From Rhodobacter sp. (GTDB lineage Bacteria > Pseudomonadota > Alphaproteobacteria > Rhodobacterales > Rhodobacteraceae): a stretch of DNA of 32,275 nucleotides. The DNA lies in the NCBI GenBank assembly GCA_027489175.1, contig JAIYAE010000006.1:1-32275 (forward strand), read 5' to 3'. Below the pieces are notes generated by a model. The model did no database searches and had not been told where the DNA came from. It was given only the letters and a program-made list of their open reading frames with translations. How positions within the stretch are numbered: position 1 is the stretch's first letter; each line of letters begins with the position of its first letter. Positions 8,128 through 15,247 of this stretch are shown here, in pieces. The translations under genes were made by a program, and so were the position numbers.

Positions 8128-8233
8128 GTTCACGTTGTCCAGTTTTGCTCGACGCATGGTCTCTAGTGAAGGAGAACTGTTCAATAGGAATCCAGCTAGA
8201 TAAGGGTCAGCAACTGGCGAACTGGCTAAGGCA

Positions 8234-8257
8234 GCCTGTTTGCTGTAAGCGACAGGC
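8234..8257 (+). other. Imperfect hairpin ahead of era
   Basis: GCCTGT (8234-8239) pairs with ACAGGC (8252-8257), and an inner GCT/AGC stem closes a 3-nt loop with one bulged base. It lies 21 nt before the era ATG at the edge of the AT-richer insertion. It could be a leader structure or a scar of the insertion; there is no U-tract. Low-confidence structure. Confidence 0.3.
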
Positions 8258-8277
8258 TTGGATGCAACGAGGCCTTG

Positions 8278-9192
8278 ATGACTGACACACGCGCGGGCTT
8301 TGTTGCCCTGATTGGCGAGCCGAATGCCGGCAAGTCCACCCTTCTGAACCGGATGGTGGGGGCGAAAGTGTCCATCGTCACGCACAAGGTGCAGACCACG
8401 CGGACCCGGATCCGGGGCATCGCCATTGAAGGCGCGGCGCAGATCGTCTTTGTCGACACACCGGGGATCTTCCGGCCCCGGCGGCGGCTGGACCGGTCCA
8501 TGGTCAAGGCGGCCTGGGGCGGGGCCTCGGATGCCGATGTAATCGTGCTGCTGATCGAGGCGACGCGGGGCCTTACCGAAGGCGTCAAGCTGATCATCGA
8601 CCGGCTGGCCGATGAGATGCCGAAGGGTCAGCCGGTGGCCCTTGCCATCAACAAGATCGACCGGGTCAAGGCCGAAACGCTGCTGGCGTTGGCGGAAGAA
8701 GTGAACGCGGCCTATCCGTTCAAGAAGACCTTCATGATCAGCGCTGAAAAGGGCTATGGCGTGGCCGACCTCAAGGAATGGCTGGCCGGTGAGGTTCCGG
8801 AAGGCCCGTGGTTCTACCCTGAAGACCAGATCGCCGACCTGCCGATGCGGATGATCGCGGCGGAAATGACCCGCGAAAAGCTGACCCTGCGCCTGCATGA
8901 AGAGCTGCCTTATCAGCTGACCGTGGAGACTGAGAAGTGGGAGGACAAGCCCGACGGCACCACGCGGATCGACCAGATCGTCTATGTCGCGCGCGACGGC
9001 CATAAGGGCATTGTTCTGGGCAACAAGGGCGAGACGATCAAGGCCATCGGCCAATCGGCCCGGGCCGATATCAGCGAGTTTCTGGGCCGCACGGTGCACC
9101 TTTTCCTGCAGGTGAAGGTGCGGCCGAACTGGCTGGACGAGCCCGAGCGCTATTCCGAGATGGGTCTGGATTTCAAGGACGGCGATGCCTGA
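8278..9192 (+). CDS. era: GTPase Era
   Basis: 304 residues from the ATG at 8278 (a TTG directly precedes it). Era is an essential GTPase that binds the 16S rRNA 3' end and supports 30S assembly and cell-cycle coordination. GTPase motifs in order: G1 GEPNAGKST near residue 12, G3 DTPGIF near residue 61, and G4 NKID near residue 123. The C-terminal KH domain contains GNKGETIKAIGQSARADI (about residue 245). The upstream neighbour rnc is displaced by the antiparallel thermonuclease-like gene, so era probably needs its own promoter in 8128-8277; I could not identify a convincing one. Confidence 0.97.
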   Translation: MTDTRAGFVALIGEPNAGKSTLLNRMVGAKVSIVTHKVQTTRTRIRGIAIEGAAQIVFVDTPGIFRPRRRLDRSMVKAAWGGASDADVIVLLIEATRGLTEGVKLIIDRLADEMPKGQPVALAINKIDRVKAETLLALAEEVNAAYPFKKTFMISAEKGYGVADLKEWLAGEVPEGPWFYPEDQIADLPMRMIAAEMTREKLTLRLHEELPYQLTVETEKWEDKPDGTTRIDQIVYVARDGHKGIVLGNKGETIKAIGQSARADISEFLGRTVHLFLQVKVRPNWLDEPERYSEMGLDFKDGDA

Positions 9193-9199
9193 GAAGCCA

Positions 9200-9244
9200 C
9201 GAATTTTCTGCGAAAATTCGGACAAATCTTCGCAGAAGATTTGT
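9200..9244 (+). repeat. Tandem perfect hairpins with complementary loops (era-DUF1491 gap)
   Basis: Two perfect hairpins are separated by a single nucleotide. Hairpin 1: CGAATTTTC (9200-9208), loop TGC, GAAAATTCG (9212-9220). Hairpin 2: ACAAATCTTC (9222-9231), loop GCA, GAAGATTTGT (9235-9244). The loop regions are reverse complements: TTCTGCGAA (9206-9214) and TTCGCAGAA (9229-9237). They could form a kissing interaction or an alternative long stem. AT-rich stems stand out in a GC-rich genome. The same architecture recurs at 27947-27995 with different sequence. Confidence 0.85.
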
Positions 9245-9259
9245 GCGGGACCGATCTGA

Positions 9260-9595
9260 ATGGCCCCGCGGCTTGCCTCTGGTGTCTGGGTATCTGCCTA
9301 CCTTGCCCGGCTGCGGCTGGCAGAGATTGCGGCCTATGTCACTGCCAAGGGCGATGCCACGGCGGGGGCGGTGGTGGTGAAGGTGGCGCTGCTGGACGGA
9401 TCAGCCCGCGCCTTTGAGCGGCGGTCGGACCTGATGACCGGCGCGCGGGCCTGGATCCTCTTGGCCGAGGGGCCTGAGGCCGAAGTTGACGCGCTGGTGG
9501 CGCGGGCGCGGGGGCGTGACCCGGACCTTTGGGTGATCGAGCTGGAGGATCGTCAGGGCCGCACCCTGCTGGATCAGGACGGCTTAGCGGACTGA
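9260..9595 (+). CDS. DUF1491 family protein
   Basis: 111 residues, small and soluble with no signal or membrane segment. The pattern WVSAYLARLRLAEIAAYV near the start, an RAWILLAEGPEAEVDALVARARGRDPDLWVIELEDRQGR segment (quoted here only by its key parts: WILL, DPDLWVIELEDR) and the C-terminal LLDQ match the DUF1491 family. That family in Rhodobacteraceae is found between era and recO, as here. No function is established; the conserved neighbourhood with Era and RecO hints at RNA or DNA maintenance, but that is inference. Its end overlaps the convergent membrane-protein gene by 12 bp. Confidence 0.8.
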   Translation: MAPRLASGVWVSAYLARLRLAEIAAYVTAKGDATAGAVVVKVALLDGSARAFERRSDLMTGARAWILLAEGPEAEVDALVARARGRDPDLWVIELEDRQGRTLLDQDGLAD

Positions 9596-10171
9596 CCGCC
9601 GTGCCAATAAAAGCATGACCAGCGCCAACGCAGCGAAGGCCAGCGTAATGATCGCGACGATTCCCGCGACCCGTGCCCAGCCAAGGGCGCCAACGTCAAG
9701 GAATGGGTAGGGCCAGAAGCCGGTGGCCAGACCGCGAACTAGCGCATAGGCCAGATAAATTGAAGGCCAGGCCAGCCAGAGCGGCAGATCCCGCAGGCCG
9801 ACCCGCTTTGGCGCCTGCCCGAGCCACCAGATCAGCACCAGCGCCGGCACCGCCGTGTGCAACCCCTGATCGGCCCACCAGGCAAGGCCGGTCGGGCGCC
9901 ATAGTCCGGCGAGAAGCAGGTGGTAGATCAGCGCGACCATTAGGATGGAAAGCGTCAGGCCGCCAGCAAGGCGCGCGCTGGTGCGGCGGCCCGCAACCTC
10001 GGCCAGCATGACGGCTGCAACACCGAGGTTGGTCAGGATGGTGAAATAGCCGGCCATCTGCCAGAGGGTTTCGACCAGCGTTCCACCGAGCAGAGCCTGT
10101 GATGCCCGCACTTGCAGGGCAAGCGCCACAAGGGCCGTGCACAGGATCACGAAGGGCAGGCGGATGCGCAT
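9584..10171 (-). CDS. Pr6Pr family membrane protein
   Basis: 195 residues from the ATG at 10169-10171 (MRIRLPFVILC). About six hydrophobic helices are visible: residues 5-22, 32-58, 68-90, 103-120, 130-150 and 165-190. Conserved-looking WQMAGYFTILTN and HLLLAGLW stretches match the Pr6Pr/FAR-17a-like group of small membrane proteins, in which YFTILTN is a typical motif. No function is established for the bacterial members. It runs against the era-DUF1491-recO operon, overlapping the DUF1491 end and sharing a 76-bp divergent gap with recO. The ribosome site is weak. Family assignment fairly confident, role unknown. Confidence 0.75.
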   Translation of the reverse strand: MRIRLPFVILCTALVALALQVRASQALLGGTLVETLWQMAGYFTILTNLGVAAVMLAEVAGRRTSARLAGGLTLSILMVALIYHLLLAGLWRPTGLAWWADQGLHTAVPALVLIWWLGQAPKRVGLRDLPLWLAWPSIYLAYALVRGLATGFWPYPFLDVGALGWARVAGIVAIITLAFAALALVMLLLARRSVR

Positions 10172-10247
10172 GGGGCAAGCCTGGCCCCGGCAGTCTTTGG
10201 TTGCAAGCCTGCTTGCGGGGCGGCGGGCAAGCGCCGATAGTCGGGCC

Positions 10248-10982
10248 ATGGAATGGCGTGACGAAGGGGTGCTTTTGTCCATGCGGCCGCATGGCGAGAC
10301 ATCCGCGATCATCGAGGTGCTGACGGCGGCGCATGGCCGCCATGCGGGCGTCGTGCGCGGCGGTGCCTCGCGCAAGATGGCCGCCACGCTGCAGCCGGGC
10401 ACGCAGCTTGCCGTGACATGGCGGGCGCGGCTAGATGAGCATATCGGCAGTTTCACGGTCGAGCCTTTGCGCAGCCGGGCCCATGTGCTGGAAAACCAGC
10501 TGGCGCTGGCGGGGCTGCTTTCCACCTGTGCCCTGTTGCGCGTGGCCCTGCCCGAACGTGAGCCGCACCCGGCCCTTTGGGCGGAAACGCTGCCCCTGAT
10601 GGATGCCCTGGGTGCCGAGGGCTGGACCAGCCGCTACCTGCGCTGGGAGCTGCGCCTTCTGGACGAGCTTGGGTTCGGTCTGGACCTGACCGCTTGTGCG
10701 GTGACCGGGGCGACGACGGGGCTTGCCTATGTGAGCCCGAAATCCGGCAGGGCGGTTTCAGATGAGGGCGCGGGCGCATGGGTGGACCGGCTGTTGCCGC
10801 TTCCCGAGGGGTTGGCCGGGACGGGTGTCCTCTCGGCGGAGGCGTTGCTGCAAGGCTTTCGTCTTACGGGCTTTTTCCTGGACCGGGGCCTTGCGCCCGT
10901 GTTGCAGGGCCGCCCCTTGCCAGAAGCGCGGGCACGGCTGGTGGATCTGGTGGCGCTCGGTCTGACCAAACCTCTGGCGTGA
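10248..10982 (+). CDS. recO: DNA repair protein RecO
   Basis: 244 residues from MEWRDEGVLLSMRPHGETSA, the typical alphaproteobacterial RecO N-terminus and OB-fold; longer in-frame starts (10137 onward) would overlap the divergent gene. RecO anneals ssDNA and, with RecR, loads RecA in the RecFOR gap-repair pathway. The internal LDLTACAVTG stretch and YVSPKSGRAVS (around residues 148-170) are the family's central signature. Size is normal. Position after era/DUF1491 agrees with the canonical operon, although an antiparallel gene now separates them. The Shine-Dalgarno match is poor. Confidence 0.94.
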   Translation: MEWRDEGVLLSMRPHGETSAIIEVLTAAHGRHAGVVRGGASRKMAATLQPGTQLAVTWRARLDEHIGSFTVEPLRSRAHVLENQLALAGLLSTCALLRVALPEREPHPALWAETLPLMDALGAEGWTSRYLRWELRLLDELGFGLDLTACAVTGATTGLAYVSPKSGRAVSDEGAGAWVDRLLPLPEGLAGTGVLSAEALLQGFRLTGFFLDRGLAPVLQGRPLPEARARLVDLVALGLTKPLA

Positions 10983-11044
10983 AATGACGCGACATGTCGC
11001 AGCCGCGACAGCCGGCACGGCGCGGTTCGGGCCAATGTCCGTGC

Positions 11045-12262
11045 ATGGCCACCCGTTACCTTCCGCTGGCGCTGACCCACAGCCCGACCCCAAGGATCGA
11101 GCATTTCGCCCTTCTGTCAGGTCTTGATGCCGCGATCCGGGGGATCCTGATCTCAACCATGCCGCTGGTGGTCTATGATGCGCTGGGCGATGCGCAATCC
11201 ACCTCGGTCATGTATTTTGTCGCCGGGATCGTGGCGCTGATCTGGGGGCTGATGGTGCCATGGGCCACCCGCCGCGTGCCGCGGCGCTGGGCCTACACCG
11301 GGGGCGTCTGTCTGTATCTGATCGGCAATACGCTGGGCGCGGTCGGGACCTGGTGGTCGGTGCCGCTGGCGCTGATGTGCAATGCGATGGCGACGGTGAC
11401 GATCTTCGTCTGCCTGAACGCCTATGTGCTGGACTATGTGGAGCGGGTGGATTTGGGGCGCAGCCAGTCTACCCAGATGGCCTATGCCGCCACCGCCTGG
11501 ACGTTGGGGCCGATGAGCGGGGTCTGGCTTTACCACCACTGGGCGCCTGCACCGTTTCTGGTGGCAGGGGCCTTCGCGCTGGTGCTGCTGGTCAGCTTCT
11601 GGGTCCTGCGGCTGGGCAATGGCAAGCAGATCACAAGGGCCAAGCGGCCGGCCGTCAACCCGTTGGGCTATCTGGGGCGGTTCTTCAGTCAGCCGCGCCT
11701 GATCGCGGGCTGGATGTTCGCGGTAATGCGCAGTTGCGGCTGGTGGGTCTATGTCGTCTACCTGCCGATCTTCTGCATTGAGGCGGGTTTGGGTGACAAG
11801 GTCGGCGGCATTGCCCTGTCGGTTACCAATGCGCTGCTCTTTGCGGCCCCTGCGCTGAACCGCCTTGGTCGCCGCCTTTCCGTCCGCCGGTCGGTGCGCA
11901 CGGCCTTTGGCCTTTGTGGGGCGCTATTCTGCTTGGCCGGGCTGATGGCGGTGCTGCCCTGGGCGACGGTCGCGCTGGTGATGGGCGCGTCACTGTTCCT
12001 GGTGATGCTGGATGTCGTGGGCGGTTTGCCGTTCCTGATGTCGGTCAAGCCATCCGAGCGGACCGAAATGTCGGCGGTCTATTCCAGCTTTCGGGACGTG
12101 TCGGGCATCCTGACGCCGGGGGCGGCCTGGCTGGTGCTGTGGGTGGCCCCCCTGCCAGGGATATTCATCGCTGCCGGGGTGGGGCTTCTGGCATCATGGG
12201 CGGTGGCGGGGCGGTTGCACCCCCGCCTTGGCACCTTGCGCCCATCGCGGGGCGGCGGCTGA
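11045..12262 (+). CDS. MFS-type transporter
   Basis: 405 residues if started at the ATG at 11045; an in-frame ATG at 10994 would add 17 polar residues and cannot be excluded, since neither has a strong ribosome site. Roughly 10-12 membrane helices are visible in two halves joined by a basic loop near residue 205 (RAKRPAVNP). Short basic loops after helix 2 (TRRVPRRW) and in the second half (RRLSVRRSVR) are where the MFS signature loops are expected. The substrate cannot be told from sequence. It follows recO on the same strand after a 62-bp gap and converges with the epimerase gene 4 bp downstream. Confidence 0.8.
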   Translation: MATRYLPLALTHSPTPRIEHFALLSGLDAAIRGILISTMPLVVYDALGDAQSTSVMYFVAGIVALIWGLMVPWATRRVPRRWAYTGGVCLYLIGNTLGAVGTWWSVPLALMCNAMATVTIFVCLNAYVLDYVERVDLGRSQSTQMAYAATAWTLGPMSGVWLYHHWAPAPFLVAGAFALVLLVSFWVLRLGNGKQITRAKRPAVNPLGYLGRFFSQPRLIAGWMFAVMRSCGWWVYVVYLPIFCIEAGLGDKVGGIALSVTNALLFAAPALNRLGRRLSVRRSVRTAFGLCGALFCLAGLMAVLPWATVALVMGASLFLVMLDVVGGLPFLMSVKPSERTEMSAVYSSFRDVSGILTPGAAWLVLWVAPLPGIFIAAGVGLLASWAVAGRLHPRLGTLRPSRGGG

Positions 12263-12266
12263 AGGG

Positions 12267-13268
12267 TCAGGCCCCATCCAGAAAACGGGCGGTGGCCAGG
12301 ATCGAGTCTTTCGCCGGGGTGATCGCGATGCCCAGCTCGCGGCGGATCTTGCTGTTGTCAAGCTGTGCGGTCCAGCCGACCCAGGGCAGGATGGCCCGGA
12401 TCTCACCATCAAACAGCGCCAGCACCCGCAGCACGAAGCGCGGCGCGATCCGGGTGGCAATCCGGCGCTGGGGGTAGGCAGCCCTGAGGATGCCGGTCAT
12501 CGCGGGCATCGACAGGAACTGGTCTGACACCATGTAGCGCTGGCCGATGCTGGCCGGTTTGGTCAGTGCGGCGACATGGGCGGCGGAGACATCGGCCACA
12601 TCCGTCATCGGAATGCTGACATCGGGCACCATCGGGTCTTTGCCGCTAAGGAACCGCTTGACCACGCCGACCGAGCTTCCGGTTTCGCGGTCCATCGGTG
12701 TGCCAAGTACCATGCCGGGGTTGATTGCGGTCAACTGCATCTCGGGGTGCTGGGCCACGAAATCCCAGGCCGCCTTTTCGGCGAGTGTCTTTGATTTCGT
12801 GTAGGCGGTCGCGGTGGGGGCGGTCAGGTCGCTCCAGTCCTTTTCGGTGATCGTGCCGGTGTGGCCATGCATCACCGCCTCCATCGAGGAGGTGAGGATA
12901 ACCCGGTGCACGCCTGCCGCTTGCGCGGCCTTCAGGACGCGCAGGGTGCCATCGACAGCCGGGCGGATCAGGACGTTCTCATCCTTCGGCTGCGCGATCG
13001 GAAAGGGAGAGGCGGTGTGGATGACCGCGTTTACTCCCGCCATCGCATCGGTCCAGCCAGCGTCTGAGGTCAGGTCAAGTGACACAAAGCGCAGGCGGGT
13101 CAGTGTTGCAGCATCAAGGCCATTCGCTGCCAGTGTGGCGCGCACCTCGGCTTCGCGCGCGGGGGTGCGGACGGTGCCAGTGACGGCGTAACCCGCGAGC
13201 AGAAGGTCAAACGCGATGCGCTTGGCGATGAAGCCGGTGATGCCGGTCAGCAGAATAGTGTCAGGCAT
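12267..13268 (-). CDS. NAD(P)-dependent epimerase/dehydratase family protein (dihydroflavonol-reductase-like)
   Basis: 333 residues of the extended short-chain dehydrogenase type. The N-terminal Rossmann glycine motif is LLTGITGFIAKR (residues 6-17), VIHTASPF follows near residue 85, and the catalytic Y-x3-K is YTKSK near residue 155. The overall pattern resembles the DFR/cinnamyl-CoA reductase-like group, which reduces carbonyls with NADPH; the actual substrate is unknown. An AAGGAG ribosome site lies about 7 nt upstream of the ATG, supporting the start. It is transcribed in the same direction as the acyl-CoA dehydrogenase upstream, 82 bp apart. Confidence 0.85.
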   Translation of the reverse strand: MPDTILLTGITGFIAKRIAFDLLLAGYAVTGTVRTPAREAEVRATLAANGLDAATLTRLRFVSLDLTSDAGWTDAMAGVNAVIHTASPFPIAQPKDENVLIRPAVDGTLRVLKAAQAAGVHRVILTSSMEAVMHGHTGTITEKDWSDLTAPTATAYTKSKTLAEKAAWDFVAQHPEMQLTAINPGMVLGTPMDRETGSSVGVVKRFLSGKDPMVPDVSIPMTDVADVSAAHVAALTKPASIGQRYMVSDQFLSMPAMTGILRAAYPQRRIATRIAPRFVLRVLALFDGEIRAILPWVGWTAQLDNSKIRRELGIAITPAKDSILATARFLDGA

Positions 13269-13350
13269 GGGCAGGCTCCTTCGGTCAGCGGAATGTTATT
13301 GCCTCTAACATACCGGCTTCCGCAGCGACCTCAAGCGCTTTCTGAACTCA

Positions 13351-15027
13351 TCAGTCTAGAAGGCGGCGGGCGATGACCGTGGCCTGAATCTCGGCGGCGC
13401 CTTCGAAGATGTTCAGGATGCGGGCATCGCAGAGGATCCGGCTGATCCGGTATTCCAGCGCAAAGCCGTTGCCGCCGTGGATCTGCAGGGCGTTGTCCGC
13501 CGCCGCCCAGGCGACGCGGGCGCCCAGAAGCTTGGCCATCCCCGCCTCCAAGTCGCAACGGTGACCGTGGTCCTTTTGCCAGGCGGAATAGTAGGTCAAC
13601 TGGCGCGCGATCATGATCTCCACCGCCATCATCGCCAGTTTCCCGGCGATGCGCGGGAAGGCGATCAGGGGTTTGCCGAACTGCTTGCGATCCAGCGCAT
13701 ATTGCATGCCGGTTTCCAGCGCCGATTGCGCCACGCCAACAGCCCGCGCACCCGTCTGGATACGGGCGGACTCAAAAGTCTGCATCAGCTGCTTGAAGCC
13801 TTGCCCTTCCACACCACCCAGAAGGTTTTCGCCCTTCACCTTGAAGCCGTCGAAGGCGAGTTCGTATTCCTTCATGCCGCGGTAGCCCAGAACCTCAATC
13901 TCACCGCCGGTCATGCCGGGGGTGGGGAAAGGGGCGTCGTCGGTGCCCGGGGTCTTTTCGGCCAGGAACATCGAAAGGCCGCGATAGTCGGTGCTGTCGG
14001 GGTCGGTGCGGGCCAGAAGGGTCATCACATGGGTGCGGGCGGCGTGGGTGATCCAGGTCTTGTTGCCGGTGATCGTCCAATCCGCGCCGTCCTTGACCGC
14101 GCGCGTCCGCAAAGCGCCAAGGTCGGACCCGGTGTTCGGTTCGGTGAAGACCGCCGTCGGCAGGATTTCCCCGCTGGAAAGCTTTGGCAGCCAGTGCGCC
14201 TTCTGCTCCTCGGTGCCGCCGCAAAGGATAAGCTCCGCCGCAATCTCGGTCCGCGTGCCAAGGGAGCCCACGCCGATGTAGCCGCGCGAGAGTTCTTCGC
14301 TGACGACGACCATCGCGGCCTTCGACAGACCGAAGCCGCCGTATTCTTCCGGGATCGTCAGGCCGAAAACCCCCATTTCGGCAAGGTCCTGAATGACCTC
14401 CATCGGGATCAGCTCATCCTTCAGGTGCCAGTCATGCGCGACGGGGATGACCTTTTCATCGGCATATCGGCGGAACTGGTCGCGGATCATCTCCAGCTCA
14501 TCATCAAGGCCGGGGGCGCCAAAGGTGGCGCGGCCGTGGTTGTCTTGCATGAGGGCGACGAGATGCGCGCGCGCCGCTGCCGAGTTGCCTTGCGCGATCA
14601 GGCGGGCGGCGGCGTCTGACGGGGTCCAGCTGACCTCCATGTCCGACAGGCGGGCCGCTTCAAGCTGGCTCATCGGGATGCCACCCGCAATCTGCGCCAG
14701 GTATTCGCCAAAGCCGATCTGCAGGATCAGCGCCTCCATCGGGCCGAACTGGCCGGCGTCAGAGACCCGGCCCGCCCAGGCGCGCAGCTGGCGCAGGCCT
14801 TCCAGATAGGTGGCAAGCCAAGCAAGGGCATGTGCCTGATGCTGACGATCCTCCAACGCCTGGGACGAGAGCCGCCCGGCAACCGTGACCTCGGCCCGCA
14901 ACCCCTCACGCGCTGTGGCGAACAGCGCCTCAACCTCTAGCAGGGCCGAGGCGGTGAGATCCAGGAGATCGGTCAGGATCGGGGCCAGAGTCGGGCTTTC
15001 GGTCATGGTCTGTCCATCATGCGGCAT
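13351..15027 (-). CDS. mcd: Acyl-CoA dehydrogenase, probable (2S)-methylsuccinyl-CoA dehydrogenase
   Basis: 558 residues, about 170 longer than ordinary acyl-CoA dehydrogenases because of a helical N-terminal extension (residues 1-165). The catalytic core follows: EEYGGFGLSKAAM, the FAD/substrate segment TAVFTEPNTGSDLGALRTRA, FESARIQTGARAVGVAQ, and NIFEGAAEIQ with the Glu expected to be the base. Methylsuccinyl-CoA dehydrogenase of the ethylmalonyl-CoA pathway is known for this large size; it makes mesaconyl-CoA and passes electrons to ETF. The start is fixed by GGAGGG 5 nt upstream. The pckA neighbour, with etfBA and cobalamin adenosyltransferase 10-13 kb away, fits acetyl-CoA assimilation. 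The family is certain; the exact substrate is inferred from length and context. Confidence 0.78.
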   Translation of the reverse strand: MPHDGQTMTESPTLAPILTDLLDLTASALLEVEALFATAREGLRAEVTVAGRLSSQALEDRQHQAHALAWLATYLEGLRQLRAWAGRVSDAGQFGPMEALILQIGFGEYLAQIAGGIPMSQLEAARLSDMEVSWTPSDAAARLIAQGNSAAARAHLVALMQDNHGRATFGAPGLDDELEMIRDQFRRYADEKVIPVAHDWHLKDELIPMEVIQDLAEMGVFGLTIPEEYGGFGLSKAAMVVVSEELSRGYIGVGSLGTRTEIAAELILCGGTEEQKAHWLPKLSSGEILPTAVFTEPNTGSDLGALRTRAVKDGADWTITGNKTWITHAARTHVMTLLARTDPDSTDYRGLSMFLAEKTPGTDDAPFPTPGMTGGEIEVLGYRGMKEYELAFDGFKVKGENLLGGVEGQGFKQLMQTFESARIQTGARAVGVAQSALETGMQYALDRKQFGKPLIAFPRIAGKLAMMAVEIMIARQLTYYSAWQKDHGHRCDLEAGMAKLLGARVAWAAADNALQIHGGNGFALEYRISRILCDARILNIFEGAAEIQATVIARRLLD

Positions 15028-15049
15028 CTTCGCCCTCCGGTCACTGGAT

Positions 15050-15088
15050 TCTGCACCTGCGAAGACCTATCTGCTTCGCAGTTGCAGA
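15050..15088. promoter_or_regulatory. 15-bp inverted repeat upstream of the acyl-CoA dehydrogenase gene
   Basis: Arms TCTGCACCTGCGAAG (15050-15064) and CTTCGCAGTTGCAGA (15074-15088) are complementary at 14 of 15 positions around a 9-nt spacer, ending 23 nt before the start codon on the - strand. It may be an operator for a dimeric regulator or a leader hairpin. The CTTCGCAG core is also found in the tandem-hairpin element at 9200-9244. Visible directly; binding protein unknown. Confidence 0.6.
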
Positions 15089-15247
15089 GCAATTAGATTT
15101 CGCTGGACGCCCGGCAAGCGAATGAAAGTGTCGCAGGCGAATTTCCTTGGCCCGGCGCGATGGTGCCTTTTCGGGCATGCGTCGAAGACGGTGTCACGCC
15201 TCGCCGGGCCTGCCGACGAGGGGAAGATGTCGAGCGAGGTGGATCGC

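Noticed and set aside
8158..9225. Upstream part of the long - strand frame that contains the thermonuclease-like protein
   Set aside because: Residues before about 8157 are the antisense shadow of era; homology to SNase begins only well inside, so the short start was used.
10994..11044. Longer N-terminus for the MFS protein
   Set aside because: It adds 17 polar residues without a ribosome site; kept as an alternative only.
13477..14619. 380-codon + strand frame opposite the acyl-CoA dehydrogenase
   Set aside because: It is the shadow of a gene with clear domain motifs and a good ribosome site on the other strand.
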